The translations under genes were made by a program, and so were the position numbers. Of a stretch of 64,000 nt of DNA, positions 18,801 through 27,620 are shown one piece after another. The stretch spans positions 3,968,001 to 4,032,000 of the forward strand of contig NZ_CP036175.1 of NCBI RefSeq assembly GCF_003261575.2, in the 5' to 3' direction. Every line of letters begins with the position of its first letter. Positions within the stretch are counted from its first letter, which is position 1. The notes below the pieces were generated by a model. The model had not been told where the DNA came from, made no database searches, and saw only the letters and a program-made list of their open reading frames with translations. Origin of the DNA: Klebsiella huaxiensis (GTDB taxonomy: Bacteria; Pseudomonadota; Gammaproteobacteria; Enterobacterales; Enterobacteriaceae).

Positions 18801-20284
18801 GTGATTCAAACGGTAATTCTACCGTCTATATCACTAATGTGAATGGCAAGGGTGAAAAGACAAATAAAGGCATTGAATTAATTGACATAGCAGGTAAGTC
18901 AAACGGTGTCTTTACCCAAGGGAATCAGGTTCAAATTGGCTTATATGAATACCGTTTGTATAAGGATGCCGGAGACTGGTACCTACGCTCTCAATCGAAC
19001 ACACCTGTAGATCCAGTGAAACCTGATGACGGCAACAACGGCAACGTTGACCCGGTTAACCCCGATGATGGCAACAACGGTAACGTTGACCCGGTTAACC
19101 CCGATGACGGCAACAACGGCAACGTTGACCCGGTTAATCCTGACGACGGCAACAACGGTAACGTTGACCCGGTTAACCCCGATGACGGCAACAACGGCAA
19201 CGTTGACCCGGTTAACCCCGATGACGGCAACAACGGCAACGTTGACCCGGTTAACCCCGATGACGGCAACAACGGCAACGTTGACCCGGTTGATCCTGAT
19301 GATGGCAGCAACGGCAATACAACACCTCCTGGTTCACATCAATATCGGGCAGATATAGGCGCATATCTTGGCAACCAATGGATGGTTCGCAATCTGCAAA
19401 TGCAAACGCTTTACGATCGTCAGGGCAGCCAGCTTCGTACCGATAATGGCAATATGTGGATGCGCTTTAAAGCCGGACGCTCCGATTCGAAAGCCGTTAC
19501 CGGGAATATCGATATAAACAACAACTATTCTCAAATCCAAATAGGTGGGGACATACTCACCTGGGATAACAGCGAACAAAGTCTGGTAACAGGCATCATG
19601 GCCAGCTATCTCAATGCGGATACTGATAGCACGGGTAATCGTGGTCTGGATGGCAGTAAACTGTCCGCCAGCGGCAATGTTTCAGGTTACAACTTGGGAA
19701 TTTACTTAACCTGGTTTGCCGATGCCCGGACGCACGGCGGTCTGTATATTGACAGCTGGTATCAGTACGGGATGTACAGTAACACGGTGAAAAATGGAGA
19801 TGTTGGCTCAACGGACTATGATTCCCATACCCATACCGCTTCGCTAGAAGCTGGATACCGATATGACATCGCCCTGAAAAATGGTAACCAGATTAGCCTG
19901 ACGCCGCAGGCGCAAATCACATGGCAGAAGTATTCTGCTGATACCATTATCGACCAGGGAAGAACGCGGATTGATGGGCAAAACAGCGATAACTGGACAA
20001 CGCGTCTCGGTCTGCGCGTAGATGGTAAGCTATATAAAAACCAAGATTCAGTCATTCAGCCATTTGCCGAAATAAACTTGTTGCATACCAATGATGATGT
20101 CTCCGTTGCATTTAATAATGCTGACGTGCAAATGGATTTACCTGCAAATCGCGCCGAGCTAAAAGCGGGAATTGAAGTGAATCTTAATAACCAGTGGAGT
20201 ATTACCGGATTAGTTGCCGGACAAAAAGGCAGTAATAATTACGGCGACCTTAACGGTAGCCTTAACGTTCAATACAGCTGGTAA
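15860..20284 (+). CDS. Large autotransporter adhesin (type Va secretion)
   Basis: A 1474-residue self-secreted surface protein. An extended signal peptide region (1-23, starting MNRSFNIVWSAARNMFVV) is followed by a hydrophobic core and cleavage near GGALA (about 51). The passenger (about 52-1040) is a predicted beta-helix built from about 30-residue units that repeat patterns such as ITMTGGSIxTTG and LDNVxISTxGxxAxG, with a PATR motif NGTLILSAANTYSGDTNV near 870-890. Eight 13-residue units (1050-1153) make an acidic linker. A C-terminal 12-strand beta-barrel ends in the aromatic outer-membrane signal NVQYSW. It resembles AIDA-I/YfaL/EhaC-type proteins. Low-GC codon use differs from its neighbours. 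Function as adhesin or aggregation factor is inferred. Confidence 0.9.
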   Translation: MNRSFNIVWSAARNMFVVAPEFASSNGRLLSHTRINALAASLLCVSGGALAEDRTFTTNNSGEYKLSGTYLSSNNDPNSKGTTAISAWGWGDQNIVISDEGIVTIKTSGAGTNGIYIDGANSSLTLDNQGWSILTADNSSSAVTATSGARISLTGGSIATQGDNSFGVSSSDANSIATLNDVTITTAGEWAGGLIAYNGGKIVMTRGSIITEGYLATSVLASSSESVIDLNNVSVSSAGDWSTALSANEDAHITMTGGSVATIGIYSDGVTSYNNSVVTLKDTSVSTSGGNSDSISAIFGGTVNVTGGNITTTGNSAHGAYSGDVNSAITLDNVKISTAGEWSYGLLSRGNIIMSNSSILTTGSSAYGIGNDSGALMQLSNLIISTQGYGARGLSTDKGNTILKDSQVTTAGDYAPGIVSSEAGIVLDNIGISTHGQYAYGVDVYATKQTTVSNSHLKTTGSEANGILAFSAKVILDNVDISTSGTNAEGISAKTDSSITMTGGSIQTTGAGSSGINIYSSDLQLNQVSISTQGEDAYGLKLGSGSTLTGQNLNVISNKSWGVLQEKEWNSASASLINSQITGDSAAYYLDSSYAYYDDELNSLNVTGGSVTATAKDGSAFYVNAGAADITVDNLQNVSAANLLTVSDNNWNNVIFRAQNHSTLSGAIQAGNSNVTVDLDKTSLWNVHGNSAIGNLTNAGVINLNTASGSLNAGQLMLTDSSVLNVHLGSAASEPTITTGHSNLNGALNISGIGNIKDSLITTPYTFTLISAENKIQGDFNHFTVAGIDAKKTDFLTLDGRINPDNKTQYELVTSLSWYADKNNAATEAHGTFTLSEADGQFTVNSRLDDVENTLASTNSSGWDGKSLTKLGNGTLILSAANTYSGDTNVKEGSLWLENSGTIGTIGSKQKINIASGASFGGSGIVNGHVFNGGNITMSKNGETGRTLTINGNYTGNNGNLFFNTQLGGDDSLTDKLTISGDSNGNSTVYITNVNGKGEKTNKGIELIDIAGKSNGVFTQGNQVQIGLYEYRLYKDAGDWYLRSQSNTPVDPVKPDDGNNGNVDPVNPDDGNNGNVDPVNPDDGNNGNVDPVNPDDGNNGNVDPVNPDDGNNGNVDPVNPDDGNNGNVDPVNPDDGNNGNVDPVDPDDGSNGNTTPPGSHQYRADIGAYLGNQWMVRNLQMQTLYDRQGSQLRTDNGNMWMRFKAGRSDSKAVTGNIDINNNYSQIQIGGDILTWDNSEQSLVTGIMASYLNADTDSTGNRGLDGSKLSASGNVSGYNLGIYLTWFADARTHGGLYIDSWYQYGMYSNTVKNGDVGSTDYDSHTHTASLEAGYRYDIALKNGNQISLTPQAQITWQKYSADTIIDQGRTRIDGQNSDNWTTRLGLRVDGKLYKNQDSVIQPFAEINLLHTNDDVSVAFNNADVQMDLPANRAELKAGIEVNLNNQWSITGLVAGQKGSNNYGDLNGSLNVQYSW
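19007..19318 (+). repeat. Eight 39-bp tandem repeats in the autotransporter linker
   Basis: In-frame 39-bp units encode VDPVNPDDGNNGN. Unit 1 reads VKP, units 2-7 VNP, and unit 8 VDP with GSN. Several adjacent units are almost identical in DNA, so copy number can change by slippage without a frameshift. Confidence 0.97.
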
Positions 20285-20291
20285 ACCATAT

Positions 20292-20335
20292 CCCAATGGC
20301 TCTCCCCATTCGTGGGAGAGCCGCTTTCCAGAATC
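20292..20335. repeat. 44-bp direct repeat, copy 2
   Basis: An exact copy of 15450-15493, 4842 bp away, starting eight bases after the autotransporter stop and giving that gene the same terminator hairpin. Identity stops abruptly at both ends. Confidence 0.97.
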
Positions 20336-20400
20336 ATCCAACCTCACCCTCCAGATCTCGTCTTCTATACTTATCGGTTTGAGATGCAATGGAGGTGCCT

Positions 20401-22611
20401 GTGCTGCGGATTCTGTTACTGCTCGCCATGTTGTTTACCACCCCGCTATTCGCCGCAACGCTGCCCGGCGTGCCGGCTGCCACTACTGACCAGCCCAGCA
20501 GCAGCGAACCCGATCTTGAGCAGAAGAAAGCCGCCTACGGCGCGCTGGCCGACGTGCTCGAAAACAACGATGCTCGTCAGGAGCTTATCGACCAGTTGCG
20601 TAAAGCCGCCGCCACGCCTCCGCCCGCCAGCACGCCAAAGCTGACGCCGCCCGAAGTCGAAGATGAGACCACAGTGCTGGAAAACGTTACACAAATCAGC
20701 CGCGAATATGGCGAGCAGCTCTCGTCACGTTTCTCTCAGCTCTGGCGTAACATCACCGGTTCTCCGCATAAACCCTTCAACTCAGAAACGTTCAGTAACG
20801 CCGCCTGGCACTTTTTACTACTGGCAGGGCTGGTTTTTGCCTTCTGGTGGCTAGTGCGCCTGGCGGCCTTGCCTCTGTATCGTAAAATGGGCCACTGGGG
20901 ACGGCATAAAAACCGCGATCGCAGCAACTGGCTCCAGCTCCCCTCAACCATTGCCGGGGCTTTTATCTTTGACCTGCTCCTGCTCGCGCTAACGCTATTC
21001 GTCGGCCAGCTTTTAAGCGATCGCCTCAACGGCAATAATTCCACTATCGCCTTTCAGCAAAGCCTGTTTCTGAATGCTTTCGCGCTGATTGAGTTTTTCA
21101 AAGCCCTTCTGCGGGTTATTTTCTGTCCACGGATCCCTGAACTGCGGCCATTCAATCTCAGCGATGAGGCAGCGAAATACTGGAATTTGCGCCTGAGCGC
21201 CCTGAGTAGCCTGATTGGCTATGGCCTGATCGTCGCGGTACCCATTATTTCTAATCAGGTCAACGTGCAGGTCGGCGCGCTGGCCAACGTCGTTATTATG
21301 CTGTGTATTACACTGTGGGCGCTGTACCTAATTTTTCACAATAAAGCATTGATTACTCAGGGGCTTATTCAGCTTGCCGATCGTTCATTGGCCTTCTTCA
21401 GTTTGTTTATCCGCGCCTTTGCCCTGATTTGGCACTGGCTGGCCTGCGCCTATTTTATCGTGCTGTTTTTCTTCTCGCTGTTCGACCCCGGCAATAGCCT
21501 GAAATTTATGATGGGCGCGACGTTACGCAGTCTGGCGATTATCGGCGCTGCTGCTCTGGTTTCTGGCATCTTGTCGCGCTGGATTGCCAAAACCATCACG
21601 TTGTCGCCAGAAACCCAACGCAATTACCCCGAGCTGCAAAAGCGGCTTAACAGCTGGATATCCGCTTCGCTAAAAGTCGCGCGGATATTAACGGTCTGCG
21701 TGGCAATTATGCTGCTGCTCAGCGCCTGGGGGCTGTTCGATTTTTGGAGCTGGATCCATAACGGTAGCGGGCAAAAAGCGGTAGATGTTCTGATTCGCAT
21801 CGCGCTGATCCTGTTCTTCTCGGCGATTGGCTGGACGCTGCTCGCCAGCCTGATAGAGAACCGTCTGGCGTCGGATATTCATGGTCGCCCGCTGCCCAGC
21901 GCCCGCGCCCGGACGCTGCTGACGCTGTTTCGCAATGCGCTGGCGGTGGTAATCAGCACCATTACGGTGATGATCCTGCTTTCGGAAGTGGGGGTGAACA
22001 TCGCTCCGCTGCTGGCCGGTGCCGGGGCGTTGGGCCTCGCGATTTCGTTCGGTGCGCAAACTCTGGTCAAAGATATTATTACCGGGATTTTTATCCAGTT
22101 TGAAAACGGCATGAATACCGGCGATTTGGTCACTATTGGGCCGTTAACCGGCACGGTGGAACGGATGTCGATTCGCTCGGTCGGCGTGCGCCAGGATACC
22201 GGTGCCTATCATATTATTCCGTGGTCTTCGATAACCACCTTCGCCAACTTCGTGCGCGGCATCGGTTCAGTGGTCGCCAACTATGATGTCGACCGACAGG
22301 AGAGTCTGGATAAGGCCAATCAGGCATTGAAAGAGGCGGTAGCGGAAGTGATGGCACAGGAAGAGATTCGCGGGCTGATCATTGGCGAACCGTCTTTCGC
22401 CGGACTGGTGGGCTTGAGTAATACCGCCTTTACCCTGCGGGTCACCTTCACCACCCTGCCGCTGAAGCAGTGGACGGTTCGTTTTGCCCTCGATACCCAG
22501 GTGAAAAGACATTTCGACCTCGCTGGCGTTCGCGCACCGGTGCAGACTTATCAGGTGCTACCAACACCGGTACCTGCCGGGCCGCCGGCTCCTGCGGAGC
22601 CGACGTTATAG
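20401..22611 (+). CDS. mscM: Mechanosensitive channel MscM (YbiO)
   Basis: A 736-residue inner-membrane protein of the MscS superfamily. A signal-like N-terminus and periplasmic segment (to about 125) precede about ten or eleven membrane helices. The pore helix lies in PLLAGAGALGLAISFGAQTLVKDIITGIF (split around residue 545), followed by the cytoplasmic vestibule with FENGMNTGDLVTIG. It acts as a small-conductance osmotic release valve. It matches E. coli YbiO throughout. GTG 20401 is preferred because GGAGGT lies five bases upstream and the protein then starts MLRILLLL; an ATG at 20389 overlaps that Shine-Dalgarno sequence. Confidence 0.93.
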   Translation: MLRILLLLAMLFTTPLFAATLPGVPAATTDQPSSSEPDLEQKKAAYGALADVLENNDARQELIDQLRKAAATPPPASTPKLTPPEVEDETTVLENVTQISREYGEQLSSRFSQLWRNITGSPHKPFNSETFSNAAWHFLLLAGLVFAFWWLVRLAALPLYRKMGHWGRHKNRDRSNWLQLPSTIAGAFIFDLLLLALTLFVGQLLSDRLNGNNSTIAFQQSLFLNAFALIEFFKALLRVIFCPRIPELRPFNLSDEAAKYWNLRLSALSSLIGYGLIVAVPIISNQVNVQVGALANVVIMLCITLWALYLIFHNKALITQGLIQLADRSLAFFSLFIRAFALIWHWLACAYFIVLFFFSLFDPGNSLKFMMGATLRSLAIIGAAALVSGILSRWIAKTITLSPETQRNYPELQKRLNSWISASLKVARILTVCVAIMLLLSAWGLFDFWSWIHNGSGQKAVDVLIRIALILFFSAIGWTLLASLIENRLASDIHGRPLPSARARTLLTLFRNALAVVISTITVMILLSEVGVNIAPLLAGAGALGLAISFGAQTLVKDIITGIFIQFENGMNTGDLVTIGPLTGTVERMSIRSVGVRQDTGAYHIIPWSSITTFANFVRGIGSVVANYDVDRQESLDKANQALKEAVAEVMAQEEIRGLIIGEPSFAGLVGLSNTAFTLRVTFTTLPLKQWTVRFALDTQVKRHFDLAGVRAPVQTYQVLPTPVPAGPPAPAEPTL

Positions 22612-22615
22612 CAGA

Positions 22616-23530
22616 TTAAAACGGACGGCGGCGTTTGGCTTCATCCATAAAGGTCCAGGCGATAAAGCGGCTTTGCTTGTTGCCCTGAGCCATCTCTTTT
22701 TTCACCACTTTTACCGCGCCGACGTCGGTCAGCGCGCGATAAAGCAGCGGCAAATTGTCACCGCGGGAAACCAGTGAGGTAAACCACTTCACCTGACGGC
22801 CAAACTGCTGGCTCTCCTGAATCATCTGGGTGATAAAGGCTACCTCACCCCCTTCGCACCACAGCTCTTGCTGCTGGCCGCCAAAGTTGGTGACGCTATC
22901 TTCGCCCAGTCCCAGATTGCGACGTTTGCGCTCGCCGCCCTCCCGCGCGCTGGCGGCGGAATCATGGAACGGCGGGTTGCACAGGGTCGCGTCGTAAGTT
23001 TCGTTTTTATGAATAATGCCGGTCAAAATCGCTTTGGTATCTTTTTGGCGACGCAGGCGAATCTGGCGAGTCAATCCAGGATTACCGTTGACGATAGCCT
23101 GCGCGCTGGCGAAAGCCTCAGCGTGTGTTTCACTGCCGGTAAAACGCCAACCGTATTCATGTACGCCAATTAGTGGATAGATGCAGTTTGCGCCGACGCC
23201 AATATCAAGAATGCTGGCCTGCGAGGGAATAGCCCCTGTGTCCAGTGCCAGCAAATCGGCGAGGTGATGAATGTAATCAGCTCTTCCCGGCACCGGCGGG
23301 CAGAGAAAGCCCTCAGGGATATCCCAGTGTTTCACTGCGTAAAAGTGCGCCAGCAGCGCTTTATTCAGCGCCTTCACCGCCAACGGGTTGGCAAAGTCGA
23401 TGGTCTGCTCACCCACCGGATTGAGGGTGATAAAGGCCTGAAGCTCAGGGTGGGCCTGGCACAATGCGGGCAAATCGTAGCGTTGGTGGTGGCGGTTACG
23501 CGGGTGTAACCCCGGTTTCTGGGCTTTCAT
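22616..23530 (-). CDS. rlmF: 23S rRNA m6A1618 methyltransferase RlmF
   Basis: A 304-residue SAM-dependent methyltransferase that modifies A1618 of 23S rRNA. A SAM-binding glycine loop (ILDIGVGANCIYPLIG, about 105-120) and the catalytic NPPF motif (in LCNPPFHDSA) are visible. It is close to E. coli YbiN. ATG 23530 follows AAAGGAG. It converges with mscM, leaving four bases between the stops, and is divergent from the flavin-reductase-like gene. Confidence 0.94.
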   Translation of the reverse strand: MKAQKPGLHPRNRHHQRYDLPALCQAHPELQAFITLNPVGEQTIDFANPLAVKALNKALLAHFYAVKHWDIPEGFLCPPVPGRADYIHHLADLLALDTGAIPSQASILDIGVGANCIYPLIGVHEYGWRFTGSETHAEAFASAQAIVNGNPGLTRQIRLRRQKDTKAILTGIIHKNETYDATLCNPPFHDSAASAREGGERKRRNLGLGEDSVTNFGGQQQELWCEGGEVAFITQMIQESQQFGRQVKWFTSLVSRGDNLPLLYRALTDVGAVKVVKKEMAQGNKQSRFIAWTFMDEAKRRRPF

Positions 23531-23625
23531 GGCAATCTCCTTTGAACAGCCGCGTAAGATACCCGTTGACGGCGGCGCGGTAAATAAGTGAGTCTGGATA
23601 TCTACTCTTTCGTCATGGGTGTCGT

Positions 23626-24240
23626 ATGTACTTCTATCAACCTTCGCACGGACACGGTCTGCCGCACGACCCGCTTAATGCCATTATCGGGCCTCGGCCC
23701 ATCGGCTGGATCGCCTCGCTGGATAGCAGCGGGCAGCGCAATCTCGCACCCTACAGTTTTTTTAACTGCTTTAACTATCGGCCACCGATTATCGGTTTTG
23801 CCAGCAGCGGCTGGAAAGATAGCGTGCAGAATATCGTCGAGACTAAAGAATTCGTCTGGAATCTGGCCACTCGCCCTCTGGCGGTAGCGATGAACGAAAC
23901 GTCCGCCAGTATACCGCGTAATGAGGATGAATTTTCACGCGCCGGGCTCACGCCCGCTGCCAGCCGTATTGTCAGCGTCCCACGGGTTGCCGAAAGCCCG
24001 GTGAACTTCGAATGTCGCCTCTCGCAGTGCATCCAGTTGACCACCGCCGACGGCATGGCGGTTGAAAGCTGGCTGGTGCTGGGCGAAGTAGTGGCGGTGC
24101 ATATCGACGAGTCGCTGCTGGAGGAAGGGATTTACCAGACCGCTAAAGCTCAGCCGATTTTGCGCGCCGGAGGCCCCAGCGCCTACTACGGCATCGATGA
24201 GAGCCTGCGCTTTGATCTTGTTCGTCCGGACGCACGCTAA
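23626..24240 (+). CDS. Flavin reductase-like domain protein (FMN-binding split barrel)
   Basis: A 204-residue protein with the flavin_reduct domain: IIGPRPIGWIASLD, NLAPYSFFNCFNYRPPIIGF and the downstream ETKEFVWNLATRPLAVAMN are the hallmark FMN-contact stretches. Such proteins bind FMN and act as flavin reductases or small-molecule oxidoreductases; the partner is unknown. It stands alone between rlmF and fiu, where K-12 has mcbA. Its ribosome-binding site is weak (GGGTGT). A hairpin with GGGCCCA/TGGGCCC follows at 24275-24297. Confidence 0.85.
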   Translation: MYFYQPSHGHGLPHDPLNAIIGPRPIGWIASLDSSGQRNLAPYSFFNCFNYRPPIIGFASSGWKDSVQNIVETKEFVWNLATRPLAVAMNETSASIPRNEDEFSRAGLTPAASRIVSVPRVAESPVNFECRLSQCIQLTTADGMAVESWLVLGEVVAVHIDESLLEEGIYQTAKAQPILRAGGPSAYYGIDESLRFDLVRPDAR

Positions 24241-24274
24241 CCCCTTCATCCTGAACTACGCGATCTGCAATATA

Positions 24275-24308
24275 GGGCCCACATCCAGGTTGGGCCCGTT
24301 CTGCTTTT
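24275..24308 (+). terminator. Terminator-like hairpin after the flavin reductase-like gene
   Basis: GGGCCCA (24275-24281) pairs with TGGGCCC (24291-24297), followed after a gap by TTTT. Confidence 0.55.
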
Positions 24309-24410
24309 ATCCTCGCCCATAGCCTCCCCTCTTTATGTAGAAAAAATGCAGTCAATGTAAATAAATGTATTTATTTTTTTATAAATGAGTGATAAAAATT
24401 CGGCCGTTGT

Positions 24411-24439
24411 TTGATAATGATTATCACAATCATTATCAA
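24411..24439. promoter_or_regulatory. Fur box upstream of fiu
   Basis: The perfect inverted repeat TTGATAATGAT-N7-ATCATTATCAA contains overlapping Fur 19-mers. It lies about 100 bp upstream of fiu; the remainder of 24310-24540 is AT-rich leader with no open frame. Confidence 0.92.
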
Positions 24440-24540
24440 AAGCATTGCTTTTGTTAAAAATCACCTGCAGTGGTCGGGGCGAAGCATCGCTTCGTCTGCG
24501 GTCGTTATGGCCTAATTAAAACTATAAGTCACTTATTGAT

Positions 24541-26829
24541 ATGGAAAAAAATAATAATCTGCCGTTCAGCAATTTCAACTCACTGACAATCTTCACCGGT
24601 TTATGCCTGAGTCTCTCTCCGACCGGTCAAGTGCTTGCAGCGGACAGCACTGAAAAGAATGCTGGCGAAACGCTGGTGGTCGAAGCGCAAACTCCATCGC
24701 TGTATGCGCCGACCCACTCCGCCGATCCTAAGTTTTCTCGTCCGATCGCCGATACCACGCGAACGGTCACCGTTGTCTCTGAGCAGGTGATGAAGGATCA
24801 GGGCGTCACCAACCTCACCGATGCGCTGAAGAACGTTCCCGGCGTGGGGGCGTTCTTTGCTGGTGAAAATGGCAACTCTACCACCGGCGACGCCATCTAC
24901 ATGCGCGGCGCAGATACCTCCAACAGTATTTACGTCGACGGTATTCGCGATATCGGCAGCGTCAGCCGCGATACCTTCAACACTGAGCAGGTTGAGGTCA
25001 TCAAGGGGCCGTCTGGTTCTGACTACGGTCGCAGCGCGCCGACCGGTTCAATCAATATGATCAGCAAACAGCCACGCCTGGACTCCGGCATCGATGCTTC
25101 CGCAAGCGTAGGTAGCGCCTGGTTCCGTCGCGGCACGCTGGATATTAACGAGACCATTGGCGAAACCAGCGCGGTGCGCCTGAATCTGATGGGTGAAAAA
25201 ACCCACGATGCAGGCCGCGACAAGGTGAAAAACGAGCGTTACGGCGTGGCGCCATCGGCGGCGTTCGGTCTTGGCACTGAGACCCGCTTGTACCTGAACT
25301 ATCTGCACGTGACCCAGCACAATACACCAGATGGCGGCATTCCGACTATCGGTCTGCCAGGGTATTCCGCCCCCAACGCCAGCACCTCGGCGCTGAATCA
25401 CTCCGGTAAAGTCGCCACCAGCAACTTCTACGGCACCAATTCCGACTACGATGATTCCACCACCGATACCGTGACGATGCGCTTCGAACACGATCTGAGC
25501 GACACCACGACCATTCGGAACACGACCCGCTGGTCTCGCGTGAAGCAGGATTATCTGATGACCGCAGTGATGGGTGGGGCGACGAACATCACCCAGCCTA
25601 ACCCCAGCGATGTTGGCACCTGGACCTGGTCACGTCTGGCAAACACCAAAGACACCAGCAACAAGATCCTCACTAACCAGACTAACCTGACCTCGAAGTT
25701 CTACACCGGCTCCATCGGCCATGACGTCAGCACCGGTGTGGAATTCACCCGCGAAACGCAGACCAACTACGGGGTTTATCCGCTAACGCCGCCGGCGGTG
25801 AACATTTATCACCCGAACAGCGATATCTCCATCGGCGGCCTGGACCGCAGCGGCGCCAACGCCAACGGGCAAACGGATACCTTCGGCGTTTATGCCTTCG
25901 ACACCCTGCAAATTACTCAGGACTTCGAACTTAACGGCGGGATCCGTCTGGACAATTATCAGACTAAATACGATAGCGCGAGCCTGTGCGGCGGTACCGG
26001 ACGCGGTGCTATCGCCTGCCCGACGGGCGTAGAGAAAAATACGCCGGTCACCACCGTCGATACCTCCACCAGCGGTAACCTGGTGAACTGGAAAGCCGGT
26101 GCGCTGTATCATCTGACCGATAACGGCAATATCTATGTCAACTACGCCGTTTCTCAGCAGCCGCCGGGAGGCAGCAACTTCACCCTCGCGCAAAGTGGTA
26201 CCGGCAACAGCGCCAATCGTACCGACTTTAAACCGCAGAAAGCAAAAACCAGCGAAGTCGGAACCAAGTGGGAGCTCATGGAGAAGCGCCTGCTGCTGAC
26301 CGCCGCCCTCTTCCGTACTGATATTGAAAACGAAGTCGAACAGAACGACGACGGCACTTATTCACAGTACGGTAAAAAACGCGTGGAAGGTTATGAGATC
26401 TCTCTGGCCGGTAATATTACTCCTGACTGGCAGGTTATTGGCGGTTATACCCAACAGCGCGCCAGCATTAGCGAAGGCGCGAATACCGCCCAGGATGGCA
26501 CCAGCGCGCTACCGTATACGCCAGAGCACGCATTTACCGTCTGGAGCCAATATCAGGCCACTGAGGCTATCTCCGTCGGCGCTGGCGCACGCTACGTCGG
26601 CAGTATGCATCGCGGTAGCGACGGCGCGGTCGGTACGCCGTCCTATACCGAAGGCTACTGGGTAGCGGATGCCAAGGTGGGTTATCGTATCAACCGTAAT
26701 CTCGACCTGCAGCTGAATGTCTATAACCTGTTTGATACCGACTATGTTGCCTCTATTAATAAGAGCGGCTACCGCTATCACCCGGGGGAACCGCGGACCT
26801 TCTTGTTAACCGCCAATATGCATTTCTGA
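24541..26829 (+). CDS. fiu: TonB-dependent catecholate siderophore receptor Fiu
   Basis: A 762-residue outer-membrane receptor, near-identical along its length to E. coli Fiu (about 760 aa). A signal peptide ends near VLAA (about 31). The TonB box lies in ETLVVEA (about 39-46). The plug domain (about 65-180) contains DALKNVPGVGAFFAGENGNSTTGDAIYMRGADTSNSIYVDG (split), and the 22-strand barrel ends in TANMHF. It imports ferric monomeric catechols such as dihydroxybenzoylserine and lets in catechol-type cephalosporins. It is Fur-controlled by the box above. No strong Shine-Dalgarno precedes the ATG. Confidence 0.96.
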   Translation: MEKNNNLPFSNFNSLTIFTGLCLSLSPTGQVLAADSTEKNAGETLVVEAQTPSLYAPTHSADPKFSRPIADTTRTVTVVSEQVMKDQGVTNLTDALKNVPGVGAFFAGENGNSTTGDAIYMRGADTSNSIYVDGIRDIGSVSRDTFNTEQVEVIKGPSGSDYGRSAPTGSINMISKQPRLDSGIDASASVGSAWFRRGTLDINETIGETSAVRLNLMGEKTHDAGRDKVKNERYGVAPSAAFGLGTETRLYLNYLHVTQHNTPDGGIPTIGLPGYSAPNASTSALNHSGKVATSNFYGTNSDYDDSTTDTVTMRFEHDLSDTTTIRNTTRWSRVKQDYLMTAVMGGATNITQPNPSDVGTWTWSRLANTKDTSNKILTNQTNLTSKFYTGSIGHDVSTGVEFTRETQTNYGVYPLTPPAVNIYHPNSDISIGGLDRSGANANGQTDTFGVYAFDTLQITQDFELNGGIRLDNYQTKYDSASLCGGTGRGAIACPTGVEKNTPVTTVDTSTSGNLVNWKAGALYHLTDNGNIYVNYAVSQQPPGGSNFTLAQSGTGNSANRTDFKPQKAKTSEVGTKWELMEKRLLLTAALFRTDIENEVEQNDDGTYSQYGKKRVEGYEISLAGNITPDWQVIGGYTQQRASISEGANTAQDGTSALPYTPEHAFTVWSQYQATEAISVGAGARYVGSMHRGSDGAVGTPSYTEGYWVADAKVGYRINRNLDLQLNVYNLFDTDYVASINKSGYRYHPGEPRTFLLTANMHF

Positions 26830-26837
26830 TCCACGAT

Positions 26838-26853
26838 GGGGCGGCAACGCCCC
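26838..26853 (+). other. Intercistronic hairpin between fiu and piuC
   Basis: GGGGCG-GCAA-CGCCCC forms a GNRA-capped stem followed by GTTTCTT. It could stabilise or attenuate the fiu-piuC mRNA. Confidence 0.55.
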
Positions 26854-26874
26854 GTTTCTTCAGGAGACAAAATC

Positions 26875-27552
26875 ATGATGTACCATATCCCCGCCGTCCT
26901 TAGCCCACAGGAAGTGGACTATTTCACCGCCCAGCTCCAACAAGCCGATTGGGTTGACGGCCGCGTAACTACTGGCGATCAGGGCGCTCAGGTCAAAAAT
27001 AACCAGCAGGTAGACACCCGCAGCAGCTTGTATGGCGAACTTCAGGCAACGGTCGTCGCAGCGCTGAATCGCAATTCGCTGTTTTTTGCCGCCGCGCTAC
27101 CGAAAACCCTTTCCAGCCCGCTGTTTAACCGCTATCAGCAGAGTGAAACTTATGGATTTCACGTTGATGGTGCGGTGCGCAGTCAGGCCCAGGGCGGCTG
27201 GATGCGTACCGATCTCTCCGCCACCCTCTTTTTATCCGCCCCGGAAAGCTACGAGGGCGGCGAGCTGGTGGTTAACGACACCTACGGCCAGCACTCGGTT
27301 AAGCTCCCGGCTGGCGACCTGGTACTCTATCCTTCAAGTAGCCTGCACTGCGTCACTCCCGTTACAGTGGGTACCCGCGTGGCCTCGTTCTTATGGATTC
27401 AATCCATGATCCGCGACGATAAGCACCGCGCCATGCTGTTTGAGCTGGATGGTAATATTCAGAAGTTAAAAAGCCGCCATGGTGAAAGCGACGAAGTGCT
27501 GTCTCTGCTAAATCTGTACCATAACCTGCTGCGCGAATGGTCAGAGATCTGA
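26875..27552 (+). CDS. piuC: Fe(II)/2-oxoglutarate hydroxylase PiuC (YbiX)
   Basis: A 225-residue PKHD-type 2-oxoglutarate/iron dioxygenase. The iron triad is visible as GFHVDG (His and Asp) and LHCV (distal His), with the 2OG-binding Arg in VGTRVASFLW. It is linked to iron uptake by its position 45 bp behind fiu, and the pair is likely one Fur-regulated unit. Start ATG 26875 has CAGGAG upstream and gives MMYHIP as in E. coli YbiX. The substrate is unproven. Confidence 0.93.
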   Translation: MMYHIPAVLSPQEVDYFTAQLQQADWVDGRVTTGDQGAQVKNNQQVDTRSSLYGELQATVVAALNRNSLFFAAALPKTLSSPLFNRYQQSETYGFHVDGAVRSQAQGGWMRTDLSATLFLSAPESYEGGELVVNDTYGQHSVKLPAGDLVLYPSSSLHCVTPVTVGTRVASFLWIQSMIRDDKHRAMLFELDGNIQKLKSRHGESDEVLSLLNLYHNLLREWSEI

Positions 27553-27620
27553 ACCTTGTCTGGTCATTTTTTATCCCCATATTCTCTATACTGACAGTAA
27601 ACGAGATAACGAGGTGAACC

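Noticed and set aside
19007..19318. Possible CRISPR array
   Set aside because: The units are directly adjacent, in-frame and without spacers; they encode a peptide repeat.
15450..20335. Insertion sequence or transposon carrying the adhesin
   Set aside because: The flanking repeats are direct, contain a terminator, and no transposase or terminal inverted repeats are present.
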